From Nocardioides marinisabuli (GTDB lineage: Bacteria > Actinomycetota > Actinomycetes > Propionibacteriales > Nocardioidaceae), in assembly GCF_013466785.1 (NCBI RefSeq), contig NZ_CP059163.1, positions 248,001 to 312,000 of the forward strand: a DNA stretch of 64,000 nt, read 5' to 3'. Numbering within the stretch: position 1 is the stretch's first letter; each line of letters begins with the position of its first letter. The notes below the pieces were generated by a model that saw only the letters and a list, made by a program, of their open reading frames with translations, made no database searches and was not told where the DNA came from. Below are positions 42,157-50,278 of the stretch, in pieces. The translations under genes were made by a program, and so were the position numbers.

Positions 42157-44328
42157 ATGAGCACCACCACCACCCCGAGCCACCGGGCCGGGACGCCCCC
42201 CGACGAGACCGCGCCGCCCGCGGCCGGCCCCCTGGGCCGCCTCGGCCTGTGGGTCACCAGCCACGGCAAGCTCGTGGCGATCGTGTGGGCCCTGCTGATC
42301 GTCGGCCTGGGCGTCTTCGCGCCCTCGGTCGAGAAGAACCTCTCCGGGGCCGGCTGGCAGGCCGACAGCTCCGAGTCCGTGGCCGCGCGCGAGCTCGCCC
42401 AGGACAGCTTCGGCGGCAACGCCTCCTCGGCGATCCAGGTCGTCGTGCACTCCGACGACGGCCCGGTCACCGAGGGTGAGGGCGAGGCCGTCCTGGCCGA
42501 GGTGACCGCGATCCTCGAGGACGAGCCGCGCATCGCCGACGTGCTCGCCCCGCAGCCGGGCGCCACCCTGTCGGAGGACGGCTCCACCGCGATCGTGCTG
42601 GCCGGCGCCGGCGCCGACACCAACGAGATGGTGCGCGTCGCGACCGACATCAAGGAGGAGCTGCAGGAGCTGTCGACCGACAGCGTCCAGGTCAACCCGA
42701 CCGGCTCCTCGCTGCTGTGGTCCGACTTCAACGAGGCCAACCTCGAGGCCATGCTGCAGTCCGAGCTGATGTCGTGGCCGGTGACGATGGCCATCCTGGT
42801 GCTCGCCTTCGGCGCGCTGGTGGCCGCCGGTCTCCCGCTCATCCTGACCCTCTCCGGCCTGGTCGCCTCGGCGGGCTCGCTGGTGCTCATCAACGAGCTG
42901 GTGCCGGTCTCCATCTGGGCGATGAACTTCGCGATGATGTTCGCGCTGGCGCTGGGCATCGACTACGCGCTGTTCCTGGTCGTGCGCTACCGCGCCGCCC
43001 GGGCCGCGCGGCCCCACGACAAGCCCTGGGCGATCGCGCAGATGATGGACACCGCCGGCAAGGCCGTGCTGCTCTCGGGCCTGACCGTGCTGGTCTCCCT
43101 CTCCGCGGTGATGATCGTGCCCTCGCCGTCCTTCCGGTCCATGGCCGGCGGCATCATGCTCTCGGTCGTCTTCATCCTGGCCGCCACGCTGACCCTGCTG
43201 CCACTGGTGCTGCACAAGCTCGACGACAAGATCAACAAGGGCGCCCTGCCCTGGGCGAAGTCCGGTGAGCACCGCTCGCCGCGCTTCGAGGCCTGGGGCG
43301 AGCGCCTGTGGAAGCGTCCCCTGGTCTGGGGTCTCGCCTCGCTGGTGGTCCTGCTCGCGCTGGCCGCGCCGGTGCTGGGCCTGAAGACCGCGATGCCCTC
43401 GATCAAGGTCCTGCCCGAGGAGTCCTCGGCCCGCGTCGGCTACGACCTGGTCCAGGAGTCCTTTGGCGAGGGCGCCCCCGGCACGCTGCAGGTCGTCGCC
43501 GACAAGGCCGACGCCGAGGCGACCACCGAGGCGCTGAACGCCGACTCCGGCATCGCCGGTGCCATGCCGCCGATGCCGGCCAGCGACGACAGCGACCTGG
43601 TGCTCATCCAGGCCGTCCCGACCGTCGACCCGTCCGACCCCGAGCTCGGCGAGACCGTCGACCGGCTGCGGGCCGACCTGCCCGAGTCCGCCCTCGTCGG
43701 CGGCGCCGCGGTCGAGAACCTCGACCTCAAGGCCCAGCTCGACGAGTCCACCCCCCTGGTCATCGGCATCGTGATGGTGCTCGGCTTCCTGTTGCTGCTC
43801 TTCGCCCTGCAGGCGCCGCTCATCTCCCTGCTCGGCACCCTGGCCAGCCTGCTCTCGACGGCCGCCGCCTTCGGCGTGGCCCGGCTGATCTTCCAGGAGG
43901 GCTACGGCTCCGACCTGCTCGGCTTCGAGCCCCAGGGCTTCCTCGATGCCTGGGCGCCGGTGTTCTTCTTCGCGATGATCTTCGCGATCGCGATGGACTA
44001 CACGGTCTTCCTCCTGGCCTCGGCCAAGGAGCACTACGAGCGCACCGGCGACCCCAAGGACGCCATGGTCGGGTCGCTGGCCCACTCGGGCCGGGTGATC
44101 TTCGCCGCCGGCGCGGTGATGGTGGCGGTGTTCTTCACCTTCGCCCTCTCCGGGCCGATCCCGCCCAAGGAGATGGGTGTCGTCCTGGGCATCGCGGTGC
44201 TGCTCGACGCCTTCCTGGTGCGCCTGGTGCTGCTGCCGGTGATGCTGCGCCTGACCGGCAGGGCCGCCTGGTACACCCCGGCCTGGCTGCGCAAGGTGCT
44301 GCCCAACATCACCTTCGCCCACGACTGA
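42157..44328 (+). CDS. MMPL-family RND transporter
   Basis: 723 aa with about 12 helices in two halves. ALALGIDYALFLVVRYR (half 1) and FAIAMDYTVFLLASAKEHYE (half 2) hold the paired Asp-Tyr proton-relay motifs (GIDYALF, MDYTVF). Two extracytoplasmic porter loops (about 60-180 and 410-520). Actinobacterial MMPL proteins export lipids or small molecules. Placement 18 bp after TauE in a sulfur locus is unusual; it may move a polysulfide-damaged or siderophore-like molecule, but no direct evidence exists. Confidence 0.88.
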   Translation: MSTTTTPSHRAGTPPDETAPPAAGPLGRLGLWVTSHGKLVAIVWALLIVGLGVFAPSVEKNLSGAGWQADSSESVAARELAQDSFGGNASSAIQVVVHSDDGPVTEGEGEAVLAEVTAILEDEPRIADVLAPQPGATLSEDGSTAIVLAGAGADTNEMVRVATDIKEELQELSTDSVQVNPTGSSLLWSDFNEANLEAMLQSELMSWPVTMAILVLAFGALVAAGLPLILTLSGLVASAGSLVLINELVPVSIWAMNFAMMFALALGIDYALFLVVRYRAARAARPHDKPWAIAQMMDTAGKAVLLSGLTVLVSLSAVMIVPSPSFRSMAGGIMLSVVFILAATLTLLPLVLHKLDDKINKGALPWAKSGEHRSPRFEAWGERLWKRPLVWGLASLVVLLALAAPVLGLKTAMPSIKVLPEESSARVGYDLVQESFGEGAPGTLQVVADKADAEATTEALNADSGIAGAMPPMPASDDSDLVLIQAVPTVDPSDPELGETVDRLRADLPESALVGGAAVENLDLKAQLDESTPLVIGIVMVLGFLLLLFALQAPLISLLGTLASLLSTAAAFGVARLIFQEGYGSDLLGFEPQGFLDAWAPVFFFAMIFAIAMDYTVFLLASAKEHYERTGDPKDAMVGSLAHSGRVIFAAGAVMVAVFFTFALSGPIPPKEMGVVLGIAVLLDAFLVRLVLLPVMLRLTGRAAWYTPAWLRKVLPNITFAHD

Positions 44329-44373
44329 TCCCGTTCCCCACCCCGCGGCTGACGCCGCAGAGAGGAGGGCACC

Positions 44374-44574
44374 ATGTGCCGTCCCACCACCTGCAAGACC
44401 TGCAAGAAGACCACCTGGGCCGGCTGCGGCAACCACGTCGCCCAGGTCAAGGCGAGCGTCCCGGCCGGGCAGTGGTGCCCGGGCCACTCCAAGGCCGAGC
44501 TCCAGCAGGCGCAGGCCGATGCCAAGGCCTCCGGCTCCCAGGGCGGTTGGTTCAGCCGCCTCCTGGGTCGCTGA
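44374..44574 (+). CDS. Small Cys-rich protein (possible zinc ribbon)
   Basis: 66 aa. MCRPTTCKTCKKTTWAGCG with a later QWCPGH gives five N-terminal-half cysteines and one Cys-His pair, as in a zinc-binding knuckle. A conserved actinobacterial family of unknown role. Good ribosome site GAGAGGAGG. It ends the rightward sulfur unit before a terminator hairpin. Confidence 0.7.
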   Translation: MCRPTTCKTCKKTTWAGCGNHVAQVKASVPAGQWCPGHSKAELQQAQADAKASGSQGGWFSRLLGR

Positions 44575-44583
44575 CCCGCCCCT

Positions 44584-44628
44584 GGTCCCGCGAGCCGGCC
44601 GGTTCGAACGAGCCGGCTCGCGGGGACC
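44584..44628 (+). terminator. Hairpin terminator ending the sulfur operon
   Basis: Arms 44584-44599 and 44612-44628 pair over 16 bp with one bulged base; loop of 12 nt. It starts 9 bp after the Cys-rich gene. Confidence 0.7.
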
Positions 44629-44660
44629 GGGAACAACGCGGAGGCGTCACCTGTTGGGAC

Positions 44661-44684
44661 CAGTAACCCCCCTAGGGGTTGCAC
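44661..44684. promoter_or_regulatory. Candidate CstR operator 3, upstream of the thioredoxin gene
   Basis: CAGTAACCCCCCTAGGGGTT followed by GCAC, the same C6-TA-G4 architecture as site 2. It is 27 bp upstream of the thioredoxin start, 5 kb from the other two sites and beyond a terminator, so it would bring the gene into the same regulon. Confidence 0.65.
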
Positions 44685-44710
44685 GCTTCCGACCGAACAG
44701 GAGACCACCC

Positions 44711-45076
44711 ATGGCCACCACCGACCTGACCGCCGAGACCTTCGAGACCACCGTCGCCGAGAACGAGATCGTGCTGGTCGACTTCTGGGCCTCGTGGTGC
44801 GGCCCGTGCCGCCAGTTCGCCCCGGTCTTCGAGAAGGCCTCGGAGGAGAACTCCGACATCGTCTTCGCCAAGGTCGACACCGAGGCCGAGCAGAGCCTGG
44901 CCGCGGCCGCCAACATCACCTCGATCCCCACGCTGATGGCGTTCAAGGACGGCAACCTCGTCTTCGCCCAGCCCGGCGCCCTGCCGGCACCCGCGCTCGG
45001 CGAGCTCATCGGCGCGGTGCGCGCCCTCGACGTCGAGAAGGCCAAGGCCGAGGCCGCCGCCCAGTCCGGCTCCTGA
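44711..45076 (+). CDS. trxA: Thioredoxin
   Basis: 121 aa. WCGPC at residues 29-33 in DFWASWCGPCRQFAPVFEKAS, and cis-Pro ITSIPTLMAFK. A cytoplasmic disulfide reductase, here probably for protein persulfides. Extra helical C-terminal tail of about 15 aa. ATG at 44711. It stands alone between two terminators. Confidence 0.92.
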   Translation: MATTDLTAETFETTVAENEIVLVDFWASWCGPCRQFAPVFEKASEENSDIVFAKVDTEAEQSLAAAANITSIPTLMAFKDGNLVFAQPGALPAPALGELIGAVRALDVEKAKAEAAAQSGS

Positions 45077-45096
45077 GCCGCAGCACCACCACCACC

Positions 45097-45134
45097 CACC
45101 CGCCCGGAGGACCTGCTGGTCCCCCGGGCGGGTG
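45097..45134 (+). terminator. Hairpin terminator after the thioredoxin gene
   Basis: An 11-bp stem (45097-45107 with 45124-45134) that continues into an inner GGACC/GGTCC stem. It is 20 bp after the stop and 62 bp before the nuo-like operon. Confidence 0.7.
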
Positions 45135-45195
45135 AGTGCGTTCCTGGTTAGGGTCGTCCCCACCGTCGTACGGATGAGCGGACGAAGGAGGCCGG

Positions 45196-45537
45196 GTGCT
45201 GCACCTGCTGGCGATCGGGACCCTCGTGGGCCTGGGTCTCCTCACCCTGGCCGTCCTCCACCGTGCCCTCGCCGTCGACAGCGCACCGCTGCTGGTGCTC
45301 CCGCACGCCTCGGGACGGGTGCCGCAGCAGCACGCGCTCTCGCGCTACCACCCGCGCTGGTACGCCGCCAGCGTCGTCTTCCTCGCCTTCGACGTCGAGA
45401 TGCTCTTCATGTACCCCTGGGCCGTGGTCGTCGAGGACCTCGGCCCCGGCGCGGTCATCGAGATGTTCGGGTTCCTGGCCGTCCTGCTGGCCGCCGTCGC
45501 CTGGGCGCGCCGCGAGGGGGCGTTCCGATGGGCCTGA
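45196..45537 (+). CDS. nuoA: NuoA-like subunit of a membrane-arm complex
   Basis: 113 aa, three helices. RYHPRWYAASVVFLAFDVEMLFMYPWAVVV is the NuoA core with the conserved Asp-x-Glu (FDVEMLF). NuoA helps line the quinone channel in complex I. GTG start with ribosome site GAAGGAGG. Its 3' end overlaps the next gene by 10 bp. The first gene of the operon. Confidence 0.88.
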   Translation: MLHLLAIGTLVGLGLLTLAVLHRALAVDSAPLLVLPHASGRVPQQHALSRYHPRWYAASVVFLAFDVEMLFMYPWAVVVEDLGPGAVIEMFGFLAVLLAAVAWARREGAFRWA

Positions 45538-46508
45538 GGGACCTCGTCGTGCGCGTCGCGACCCGCCGCCCCCGGGTCCTGGTCGTGGAGATGCCCGGCG
45601 GTGCGCCGACGCGGATGGCGGTCGAGCGCGAGCTCGACCGACGCGGCTGGCCGGTCGGCACCGCCCCGGGGAGCGCCGACGTGCTGCTCCTGGCCGGGGA
45701 GGTCCCCGAGCCGCTGGCCGAGGCGGTGGAGCTGCTCTGGGACCAGCTGCCGGGCCCTCGGGCCCGCGCCTGCCCGAGCGGGCCCGGCGACGTCGCGCAC
45801 GAGCTCGACGCCGCCCAGGCGTCCCTGCGGGACGACCTCCAGCAGCGGGCCGACGCCCGCGAGCGCGACCGCGAGCCCGCGAGCTCGTGGGTCGAGGACG
45901 ACGTGGACCACGGCGACCACGGCGACCACGGCGACATGGAGATGGCGCCGGGCGGGATCCCGCTCGCCGAGGGCGACGACGACCGCGACGGCCTCGAGAT
46001 GGACGTCCTGGTCCACCCGCTCGGACCCCTGCTCGACCACTGGCCCGGCGGCCTCGAGCTGCGCACCCGGCTGCACGGCGACGTCGTGGCGCAGGCGGAG
46101 GTCCACCGCCCGGCAGCGGAGGCGGCGGAGGCCGCGGACGACGGACCGGTCGCCGTGGCGACCTGGGACGCCGTGGCCACCGTGCTGGCGCTGGTCGGCG
46201 ACGAGGTCTGGGCACGGCGAGCGCGTGCGCTGCGCGACCAGCACCTCGGGCTGGATGGCGCCGGCGACCAGCACGCCGTGCGTGCGCACCTGGCCCGGCT
46301 GGCCCGCACCCACGTGCTCCCCCACTCCGTGGCCGACGTGCTCGGGCGGCTGCTCGACGAGCGGCTCGACCCCGCGGCGCACCGGCTCTCCGACGCCGCG
46401 CTGTCGTCGCTGCTCGAGGGGCACGACCTCGGTGACGTCCGGCTCCTGGTCGCCGCGCACGCCCCCCTGCTCCCGCTCGGCCGAGCCGAGGAGGTCGGCC
46501 ATGACTGA
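45528..46508 (+). CDS. Degenerate NuoB-NuoD-like fusion without iron-sulfur ligands
   Basis: 326 aa. N-terminal part (about 1-95) reads like NuoB: RPRVLVVEMPGG, then GTAPGSADVLLLAGEVPEPLAEAVELLWDQLPGPRAR, matching the SPRxADLMIVAGTV...YDQMPEP region. The cluster-ligand cysteines are absent (PGG replaces the Cys pair). A His-Asp-rich linker follows (DHGDHGDHGD). About 150-210 resembles the start of NuoD (LGPLLDHWPGGLELRTRLHGDVV). The C-terminal 110 aa are helical. It would connect to NuoA and NuoH but cannot hold cluster N2. Homology is inferred from pattern only. Confidence 0.55.
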   Translation: MGLRDLVVRVATRRPRVLVVEMPGGAPTRMAVERELDRRGWPVGTAPGSADVLLLAGEVPEPLAEAVELLWDQLPGPRARACPSGPGDVAHELDAAQASLRDDLQQRADARERDREPASSWVEDDVDHGDHGDHGDMEMAPGGIPLAEGDDDRDGLEMDVLVHPLGPLLDHWPGGLELRTRLHGDVVAQAEVHRPAAEAAEAADDGPVAVATWDAVATVLALVGDEVWARRARALRDQHLGLDGAGDQHAVRAHLARLARTHVLPHSVADVLGRLLDERLDPAAHRLSDAALSSLLEGHDLGDVRLLVAAHAPLLPLGRAEEVGHD

Positions 46509-47421
46509 GCTCCTCATCGCCCTGGCCGGCTCCTCCGGCGTCCTGCTGGCCACCCTGCTGCTGGCCTGGACGGCCAGCGCGTCGTACGTCGTCGCCACCG
46601 GTCGCGCCGGCGGTGACGCGCTGCTGCACGCCCCGCGCGAGTCGGCGCGGCTGCTGCGCCAGCGCCGCCGCACCACGCTCTCGGCCGACCGCCTGCTGTG
46701 GCGCGGCGCCGGCTGGTCGCTGCTGCTGGTGGCGGCACTGCTGGTCGCGCTCGTGCCGTGGGACGGCTCGGCCCTGCTGCCGGGCTCGCTCGGCGTGGTC
46801 TGGGCCAACACCCTCGACATCGTCGTCTGGGCGCTGGTGTGGCTGCTGGGCTGGGGCGCCAACTCCGTGGTCGGTCTCGTCGGCGGCTACCGCTTCCTCG
46901 CCCTGGCGCTCGCCTACGAGCTGCCGCTGATGTTCGCGCTGGTCGCGCCCGCGCTGGCCGCCGGCAGCCTCGACCTCGCCGTGGTCGCCGGCGCGCAAGG
47001 CACCCTCTGGTACGCCGTGTGGATGCCGGTGGCCTTCGCGGCCTACCTCCTGGGGGTGCTCGGCTTCGCCGTCCTCGGCCCGCCCTCGGCCCCGGCCGGG
47101 CGCGAGACCGGCTCCGGCGTGCTCACCGAGCTGTCCGGCCCCGACCTGCTGGTGGTCAACGCCGGGCGCTACGCGCTGCTGGGCGCCGGCGCGGCCGTGG
47201 CGGTCCCGCTCTTCCTCGGCGGCGGCGCGGGGCCCTGGCTGCCCGGCGCGGTCTGGGTGCTGGTCAAGGCGCTGCTGCTGACGGCCGCCCTGGCCTGGGT
47301 GGCCGGCCGGCTCCCGGTGCTGCGGGTGCACCGGCTGATGGAGCCGCTGTGGACCGTGTGGCTGCCGCTGGTGGTCGTGCAGGACCTGGTCGTGGCCGTC
47401 GTCGTGGTGATGGGGAGGTGA
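46501..47421 (+). CDS. nuoH: NuoH-like (HyfC/HycD-like) membrane subunit
   Basis: 306 aa, about eight helices. AYELPLMFALVAPALAAGS matches the NuoH conserved Glu region, and ALVWLLGWGANS and VHRLMEPLWTVWLPL fit. The quinone-loop motifs of true NuoH are not seen; RESARLLRQRRRTTLSADRLLWR is closer to hydrogenase-4 types. It should join the peripheral and antiporter parts. ATG at 46501 overlaps the upstream stop. Confidence 0.82.
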   Translation: MTELLIALAGSSGVLLATLLLAWTASASYVVATGRAGGDALLHAPRESARLLRQRRRTTLSADRLLWRGAGWSLLLVAALLVALVPWDGSALLPGSLGVVWANTLDIVVWALVWLLGWGANSVVGLVGGYRFLALALAYELPLMFALVAPALAAGSLDLAVVAGAQGTLWYAVWMPVAFAAYLLGVLGFAVLGPPSAPAGRETGSGVLTELSGPDLLVVNAGRYALLGAGAAVAVPLFLGGGAGPWLPGAVWVLVKALLLTAALAWVAGRLPVLRVHRLMEPLWTVWLPLVVVQDLVVAVVVVMGR

Positions 47422-47427
47422 GCGGTG

Positions 47428-47997
47428 ATGAGTGACGCCGGCTGGCTGGTCGACATCGCGTTCTGGGCCTGCGCCCTGGTCGCCGTCGCGACGGGCGTCC
47501 TGGTCTTCGTGGTCGACTCGATGGCACGGGCGACGTACGCGCTCGCGACCTCGTTCGTGGCCACGGGCGGGGCGCTGCTGCTGATGCAGCAGTCCTACCT
47601 CGGGGTCGTCGTGGTGCTGATGATGGTCATGGAGATGGCTGTGATGGCGGTCTACATGGTGATGTTCATGGGGATGAACCCGGCGCTGATGCCGATGAGC
47701 ATGGTGCACTCGCACCGCGCCGCGATCGGTGTCGCCGTCGCGGTCTTCGTGGCGCTCGGGAGCGGCGCGGTCCTGGTGCCCTGGCCGGAGCGCCGGGGGG
47801 CGCCCTCGCCCGACGTCACCGAGGCCCTGGGGACCGCCATCATGGAGAGCCACATGCTGGTGATGATGGTGGTCGGCCCGGTGATGGTCGCCACGATCGT
47901 CGTCGGGGTGGTGCTCTCCAGCGCCCGCACCCGCTACGACCGGATGGGCGACGACCTCGACCAGCGCCCGGTCGACCCGCCGGAGGGCCGCTCATGA
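47428..47997 (+). CDS. nuoJ: NuoJ-like membrane subunit
   Basis: 189 aa, five helices. YALATSFVATGGALLLMQQSYLGVVVVLMMVMEMAVMAVYMVMFMG occupies the position of the NuoJ pi-bulge helix 3, unusually rich in methionine. ATG at 47428 is chosen since GGAGGTG lies 7 nt upstream; a GTG one codon earlier is possible. It overlaps nuoK (ATGA). Confidence 0.78.
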   Translation: MSDAGWLVDIAFWACALVAVATGVLVFVVDSMARATYALATSFVATGGALLLMQQSYLGVVVVLMMVMEMAVMAVYMVMFMGMNPALMPMSMVHSHRAAIGVAVAVFVALGSGAVLVPWPERRGAPSPDVTEALGTAIMESHMLVMMVVGPVMVATIVVGVVLSSARTRYDRMGDDLDQRPVDPPEGRS

Positions 47998-48296
47998 CGC
48001 TGGAGACCGTCCTGCTCGTCGCCGCGGCCCTGCTGGCCGTCGGCGTCTACGGCGCGCTGTCGCAGCAGGTCGTGGTGATGGTGATGATGGGCCTGGAGCT
48101 GATGATCGCCGGGGTGCTGCTCGCGCTCGGCGGGTTCTGGTGGTTCCTGTCCCCCGACCCGTCGGGCCAGGTGCTGCTGCTGGTCGTGCTCGCCGCCATG
48201 ACCGTCGAGATGGCGACCGGCTTCGCGGTCGCCACGCTGCTGCACCGCCGCGCCGGCTCCGACATGACCGACATGGCCACGGAGCTGCGCGAATGA
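47994..48296 (+). CDS. nuoK: NuoK-like membrane subunit
   Basis: 100 aa, three helices. MGLELMIAGVLLALGGF carries the first conserved Glu (proton path); AAMTVEMATGFAVATLL has the second Glu. Normal length. It overlaps the next gene (ATGA). Confidence 0.88.
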   Translation: MTLETVLLVAAALLAVGVYGALSQQVVVMVMMGLELMIAGVLLALGGFWWFLSPDPSGQVLLLVVLAAMTVEMATGFAVATLLHRRAGSDMTDMATELRE

Positions 48297-50275
48297 ACGC
48301 CCCCGACCTGCTCCTCGTCCTGCTCCTCGCGGTCCCCGCGGTCGTCGGGGCGCTGCTGGTGCTGGCCGGCCCCGGCGGTCTCCCGGCCCGCCCGTCGGCC
48401 TGGGCGGGCGTCGCCACGCTCGCACTGGCGGCCCTCGCGTCGGCACCGGTGGTGCTGGCCGGCGCCGAGGTCGGCGTCGGGTTCGTGGCCGGCTCGCGGT
48501 GGGGTCTCGAGGCGACCGGTCCCGCCGTCCTGCTGCTGCCCACCGTCCTGGTCGTCGCCACCCTGGTGCTCGGCGTGGCCGGCGCCACCGCCGAGACCCG
48601 GGAACCACGCTTCACCGGGTTGATGCTGCTCTTCACCGCGGCCGCGGTGCTGACCGTGCTGGCCACCAGCCTGCCGGGCCTGCTCGTGGGTTGGGAGCTG
48701 ATGGGGGCGGCGTCGTACGCACTGATCGGCTACCGCTACGCCGACCGGCGCCGGGTGGCCTCGGGGGCCACCGCCCTCCTCACGACCCGTGCCGCCGACC
48801 TGGGTCTCTACCTGGCCACGGCGGCCGCGCTGGCGGGCGGCACCGACCTCTCGCTCGACGCCCTGGCCGGCATCGAGGGCGGCTGGCGCGACGTCGCCGC
48901 CGCCGGGGTGCTGGTCGCCGCGCTCGGCAAGGCCGCCCAGCTGCCCTTCTCGTTCTGGCTGGCGCGGGCGATGGACGGCCCCAGCCCGGTCTCCGCGCTG
49001 CTGCACTCGGCGGCCATGGTGGCCCTGGGCGGCTACCTGCTGCTGCGCCTCTCCCCCCTGCTCGCCTCGACCGGCTGGGCGGCGCAGACCACGGCGTGGA
49101 TCGGCGCGGCGACGGCGGTCACCCTCGGCGCGGTCGCGGTGACCCAGACCGACCTCAAGCTGCTGCTCGCGGCCTCGACCAGCGCCCAGCTCGGCTTCGT
49201 GGTCCTGGCCGCCGGGGTCGCCGCCACCGCGGCCGGCACCGCCCACCTGGTCGCCCACGCCGCCGTGAAGGCGCTGCTGTTCCTGGTGGCCGGGGCCTGG
49301 CTGGAGGCGCTGGGCAGCAAGCGGCTCGACGTGCTCGACGGGGCCGCCCGGCGGTGGCCCGCCCTCGGGGCCCTCGCGGTCGCCGGGCTGCTCGCGCTCT
49401 CGGGATTGCCGCCGTTCTCGCTGTGGGGCACCAAGGACGCCGTGCTCGCCGGCGCGCACGCCGAGTCGACCGCTCTGTACGCCGCTGGGCTCGTCGCCAC
49501 GGTCCTGGCGGTGGCCTACGCCGTGGTCGCGCTGGTCCACGTCGCCGGCCCTCCGGCAGACCCCCGGCGCGTCCCCGCAGCGGAGGACCGCGAGGAGGAG
49601 GCGAGAGGCAGCGTGCCCGCGCGGATCCCGGTGGCCCTCGCCCCGCTGGGCCTCGGCGCGCTCGTGCTGGGCGTCCTGGCGCTGCCCGCCGTCCTCGACC
49701 GGCTCCCGGGACGGGTGCCGGCCGAGCCGTCGCTGGTCGAGCTCGTCGGCTCCTCGGCGCTCGTCGTGGCCACCGCGGCGATCGTCGCCGCCCTGGTCCG
49801 GCGCTCCTCGCGCCGCCGCAGCCGTCGGCGCACGGGCAGGGTGGTGCGCGGTCTGCGCGGGTGGCTGCACCTGGAAGCCGCAGCGCACCTCGTGCTCGTG
49901 CGACCCACGATGCGCCTCGCCGGTGCGGCTGCACGTCTCGACGACCGGGCGCTGGCGCCGTCCGTGCGCGCAGCGGCGGCCGCGGTGCTGGGCGTCGGGC
50001 GTGGCACCGCCCGGGTCGACGACCGGGTGCTCGCCCGCGCCGTCGGCGGCGTCGGCTCCGCCGGGCTGCGTGCCGCCCGCGTCAGCGACCGCGCAGACGC
50101 CGGGACCGACCGGGCGGTCCACGGGGTCGCGACCGCCCTCGCCCGCGCCGGCCGGACGGTGCGCCGCAGCTCGGCGTCCGGCCAGCTGCACCACTACTAC
50201 CTGCAGCAGGTGGGCCTGCTGCTGCTCGTGCTCGTCGTCGTGTCCCTGGTCGTCGTCATCGGAAGTCCGAGGTAA
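48293..50275 (+). CDS. nuoL: NuoL-like antiporter subunit
   Basis: 660 aa with about 14 helices. Key charged residues remain: WELMGAASYALIGYRY (Glu of helix 5), ALGKAAQLPFSFWLARAMDGPSPVSALLHSAAMV (Lys) and HAAVKALLFLVAG (Lys). A basic segment follows helix 14 (RRSSRRRSRRRTGR), then an amphipathic stretch in the place of helix HL, and a final helix after LHHYYLQQVG. It should pump protons if energised. Confidence 0.93.
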   Translation: MNAPDLLLVLLLAVPAVVGALLVLAGPGGLPARPSAWAGVATLALAALASAPVVLAGAEVGVGFVAGSRWGLEATGPAVLLLPTVLVVATLVLGVAGATAETREPRFTGLMLLFTAAAVLTVLATSLPGLLVGWELMGAASYALIGYRYADRRRVASGATALLTTRAADLGLYLATAAALAGGTDLSLDALAGIEGGWRDVAAAGVLVAALGKAAQLPFSFWLARAMDGPSPVSALLHSAAMVALGGYLLLRLSPLLASTGWAAQTTAWIGAATAVTLGAVAVTQTDLKLLLAASTSAQLGFVVLAAGVAATAAGTAHLVAHAAVKALLFLVAGAWLEALGSKRLDVLDGAARRWPALGALAVAGLLALSGLPPFSLWGTKDAVLAGAHAESTALYAAGLVATVLAVAYAVVALVHVAGPPADPRRVPAAEDREEEARGSVPARIPVALAPLGLGALVLGVLALPAVLDRLPGRVPAEPSLVELVGSSALVVATAAIVAALVRRSSRRRSRRRTGRVVRGLRGWLHLEAAAHLVLVRPTMRLAGAAARLDDRALAPSVRAAAAAVLGVGRGTARVDDRVLARAVGGVGSAGLRAARVSDRADAGTDRAVHGVATALARAGRTVRRSSASGQLHHYYLQQVGLLLLVLVVVSLVVVIGSPR

Positions 50276-50278
50276 CGC

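Noticed and set aside
45895..45940. Short tandem DNA repeat (GACCACGGC)
   Set aside because: It lies in frame inside a gene and encodes the DHG repeat; reported as a protein feature instead.
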